Shown here piece after piece: positions 62,222-64,000 of a stretch of DNA of 64,000 bases. The notes below the pieces were generated by a model that saw nothing but the letters and a program-made list of their open reading frames with translations, was not told the origin of the DNA and made no database searches. Within the stretch, counting starts at the first letter, position 1. Every line of letters starts with the position of its first letter. This DNA comes from Marinobacter piscis (lineage in GTDB: Bacteria; Pseudomonadota; Gammaproteobacteria; Pseudomonadales; Oleiphilaceae), in NCBI RefSeq assembly GCF_007671655.1, contig NZ_VCGX01000001.1:1180470-1244469 (forward strand). The letters are read 5' to 3'. The position numbers were made by a program, and so were the translations under genes.

Positions 62222-63424
62222 ATGGCATCTATTGATGAAGCGCTGGCCACTATCAAGCGGGGCATAGACGAGCTGATACCGGAAGAGGACCTGGTAGCCA
62301 AGCTAAAAGAGGGGCGCCCATTACGTATAAAGGCGGGCTTTGACCCTACTGCGCCGGACCTTCATCTCGGGCATGCCGTGCTTATCAATAAGCTGCGCCA
62401 GTTCCAGGACCTGGGGCATGAGGTTATTTTCCTTATAGGTGACTTCACCGGAAAGATTGGTGACCCGTCAGGTAAAAGTGCGACCCGGCCCCCACTGACC
62501 GATGAGCAGGTGGCTGAAAACGCAGTCACCTATAAAGAGCAGGTTTTCAAGATACTGGATCCGACGAAAACCCGCGTTGTCTTCAACTCGGAGTGGATGA
62601 GCAAGTTAAGTGCTGCCGACATGATCAAACTTGCGGGTCAGTACACGGTTGCGCGCATGCTTGAGCGTGATGATTTTACCAAGCGTTACCGCGCGGAGCA
62701 GGCAATTGCGATTCATGAGTTTCTGTACCCTCTTATACAGGGGTACGATTCCGTTGCGCTTGAGGCTGACGTTGAGGTGGGCGGTACCGATCAGAAGTTC
62801 AACCTGCTGATGGGGCGAATTTTGCAGAAGCATTATGGTCAGGCACCTCAGGCGGTACTGACCATGCCCCTTCTGGAGGGGCTGGACGGTGTGCAGAAGA
62901 TGTCCAAATCGCTGGGCAACTATGTCGGGGTGACAGACTCGCCGGGTGAAATGTATACCAAGCTTCTCTCTTTGCCCGATGAGCTGCTTTGGCGTTACTT
63001 CGAGCTGCTCAGCTTCCGGCCCATGAAAGAGGTCGCCGGATTCAAAGAGGCTGTGGAGCAGGGAGGTAATCCGCAGGATTACAAGAAGCTGCTTGCAGAA
63101 GAGATAATCACCCGTTTCCATAATGAAGAGGCTGCACGTACTGCTCATAAGTCCGCGGGGAACCGGGTTGGCCTGGGAGAGATCCCTGACAATGTGCCGG
63201 ACGTTGAGGTTTCTCTGGATGGGCAGGAAGAGTTGCTTATGCCTTCCGTATTGCGACTGGCCGGTCTGGTGAAGAACGGGGCGGCTGCCCGGGACGTGCT
63301 TGGCCGTGGTGCGGTTTTTGTTGATGGTCAGAAGTTTGAGGGGCAGCGAGCCTTTGTTGAGGGGGATAGCTGTGTAATACAGGCGGGAAAGAAGAAGATT
63401 GCCCGCATACTGATCACAAAGTGA
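62222..63424 (+). CDS. tyrS: Tyrosyl-tRNA synthetase (TyrZ-type)
   Basis: A 400-residue class I synthetase. It has the HIGH-type [20 protein letters not shown], the tyrosine pocket around GSDQKF-type [13 protein letters not shown], the KMSKS motif and a C-terminal S4-like domain ([26 protein letters not shown]). It lies directly upstream of an rRNA operon, as the Pseudomonas tyrZ gene does. Start ATG 62222 with GGGGATGATTG upstream. Confidence 0.96.
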   Translation: MASIDEALATIKRGIDELIPEEDLVAKLKEGRPLRIKAGFDPTAPDLHLGHAVLINKLRQFQDLGHEVIFLIGDFTGKIGDPSGKSATRPPLTDEQVAENAVTYKEQVFKILDPTKTRVVFNSEWMSKLSAADMIKLAGQYTVARMLERDDFTKRYRAEQAIAIHEFLYPLIQGYDSVALEADVEVGGTDQKFNLLMGRILQKHYGQAPQAVLTMPLLEGLDGVQKMSKSLGNYVGVTDSPGEMYTKLLSLPDELLWRYFELLSFRPMKEVAGFKEAVEQGGNPQDYKKLLAEEIITRFHNEEAARTAHKSAGNRVGLGEIPDNVPDVEVSLDGQEELLMPSVLRLAGLVKNGAAARDVLGRGAVFVDGQKFEGQRAFVEGDSCVIQAGKKKIARILITK

Positions 63425-63431
63425 CCGATGT

Positions 63432-63464
63432 ACGGCTATTTTGAATTTATTTCAAAATAGCCGT
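63432..63464. repeat. Perfect 14-bp palindrome between tyrS and rrn P1
   Basis: ACGGCTATTTTGAA (63432-63445) and TTCAAAATAGCCGT (63451-63464) pair perfectly around TTTAT. The right arm ends on the first T of the P1 -35 box. It could end tyrS transcripts, though no U-tract follows, or act as an UP element/Fis-type site for rrn P1. Confidence 0.7.
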
Positions 63465-63491
63465 TGACAGAAAAGCCCACGCCTGTAGAAT
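63464..63491 (+). promoter_or_regulatory. rRNA operon promoter P1
   Basis: TTGACA (63464-63469), 16-nt spacer, TAGAAT (63486-63491), followed by a GC-rich stretch of stringent type. It lies 300 nt upstream of the 16S gene. Confidence 0.85.
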
Positions 63492-63596
63492 GCGCACTTC
63501 CTTCGAGGGACACACCGCTGAGTCGGCGGTTCCGGGAAGGGCAACTGTTTGAAAGTATTAAAGAAAAACGATTTTCAAGTTTCTTTAAATAAACAG

Positions 63597-63624
63597 TTGA
63601 CAAGGCGGCGAATCGATGTAGAAT
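63597..63624 (+). promoter_or_regulatory. rRNA operon promoter P2
   Basis: TTGACA (63597-63602), 16-nt spacer, TAGAAT (63619-63624), with an AT-rich tract just upstream. It is the second of tandem rrn promoters, 133 nt after P1. Confidence 0.85.
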
Positions 63625-63654
63625 ACGCCGCCTCGATTGAGCAACAGCTCAAAC

Positions 63655-63665
63655 GCTCTTTAACA
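63655..63665 (+). promoter_or_regulatory. rrn antitermination boxA
   Basis: GCTCTTTAACA matches the boxA core of rrn leaders, the loading site for the NusB/NusE antitermination complex. Confidence 0.85.
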
Positions 63666-63790
63666 AGTTGACCAAGTAATTCGTGTGGGCGCTGGCTGGA
63701 GTATTTCGGCAAGAAATACCAAGGCAGCGACTCGTCGAAATTGAGTTTTGTCTTGAGCAAGATTAAAGATCTTCGGATCTTGTATGATTT

Positions 63791-64000
63791 AAACTGAAGA
63801 GTTTGATCATGGCTCAGATTGAACGCTGGCGGCAGGCTTAACACATGCAAGTCGAGCGGAAACGATGGGTGCTTGCACTCAGGCGTCGAGCGGCGGACGG
63901 GTGAGTAATGCTTAGGAATCTGCCCAGTAGTAGGGGATAGCCCGGGGAAACTCGGATTAATACCGTATACGCCCTTTTGGGGAAAGCAGGGGATCTTCGG
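63791..64000 (+). rRNA. rrs: 16S ribosomal RNA, 5' 210 nt (cut by window edge)
   Basis: The sequence from AAACTGAAGAGTTTGATCAT through GGCTCAGATTGAACGCTGGC is the universal 16S 5' end. Mature start estimated at 63791 from the E. coli alignment. It continues past the window. The V1 region (about 63860-63890) gives a species handle. Confidence 0.98.

Noticed and set aside
1..64000. CRISPR array or prophage
   Set aside because: No regular short repeats with unique spacers and no structural phage genes were seen; the only mobile DNA is the composite transposon with its internal remnants.

Overview
The window looks like chromosomal DNA of a marine gammaproteobacterium close to Marinobacter. The gene sets spoT-ridA...oxyR-recG, rpsU-dnaG-rpoD, pgi-panCB-folK-pcnB-cbrBA-gluQ-dksA-sfsA and argC...erpA-anmK-M23 peptidase-tyrS-rrn follow the order known from Pseudomonas. 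FadL-type and Ig-like envelope proteins and choline/betaine genes fit a marine, hydrocarbon-associated lifestyle. The genus is an inference from gene content; no search was run.

Layout. 1-8014: end of spoT, RidA, a nucleoside-diphosphate-sugar epimerase-like protein, oxyR, recG, an HDOD protein and a DUF2489 protein. 8103-14261: an envelope block on the minus strand (1088-residue Ig-like lipoprotein, FadL-like porin, OmpA-like lipoprotein, DUF4398 lipoprotein). 14505-15666: an Abi_2/HEPN abortive-infection gene followed by two diverged copies of a structured repeat, which may be an RNA partner. 15783-26693: a 10.9-kb composite transposon bounded by two same-orientation 1334-bp IS4-family copies. 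One 9-bp target duplication (ATCTTAAGC) flanks the whole unit. Its cargo is betT, betB and betA plus remnants of IS605/TnpB, IS30, IS3 and IS256 elements and the 3' part of a tRNA-Arg gene. 26896-31121: tRNA-Ile2 and the macromolecular synthesis operon rpsU-dnaG-rpoD. 31361-39297: tsaD, plsY, folB, two HPPK genes, pgi, panB/panC and pcnB.

39391-44503 is a carbon-control locus: small membrane protein cbrX, sensor cbrA, regulator cbrB. Between cbrB and pcnB lies what reads as a CrcZ-type small RNA. It has a sigma-54 promoter, upstream GTAACA/TGTTAC repeats suited to CbrB, CA-rich Hfq/Crc-type motifs and a terminator about 390 nt downstream. 44565-51489: gluQ, dksA, sfsA, a two-domain kinase-like protein, PBP1b and a TPR lipoprotein. 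51559-56542: a tight operon clcA-hemJ-thiD-thiE-hemL in which thiD has no ordinary start codon. 56715-64000: argC, a coiled-coil membrane protein, a bactofilin, erpA behind an apparent IscR site, anmK, an M23 peptidase, tyrS, and the tandem promoters and first 210 nt of a 16S rRNA gene.

Most genes are housekeeping. The parts that deserve attention are the composite transposon, the CrcZ-like RNA, the Abi_2 gene with its repeats, the thiD start, and the IscR-erpA control region.
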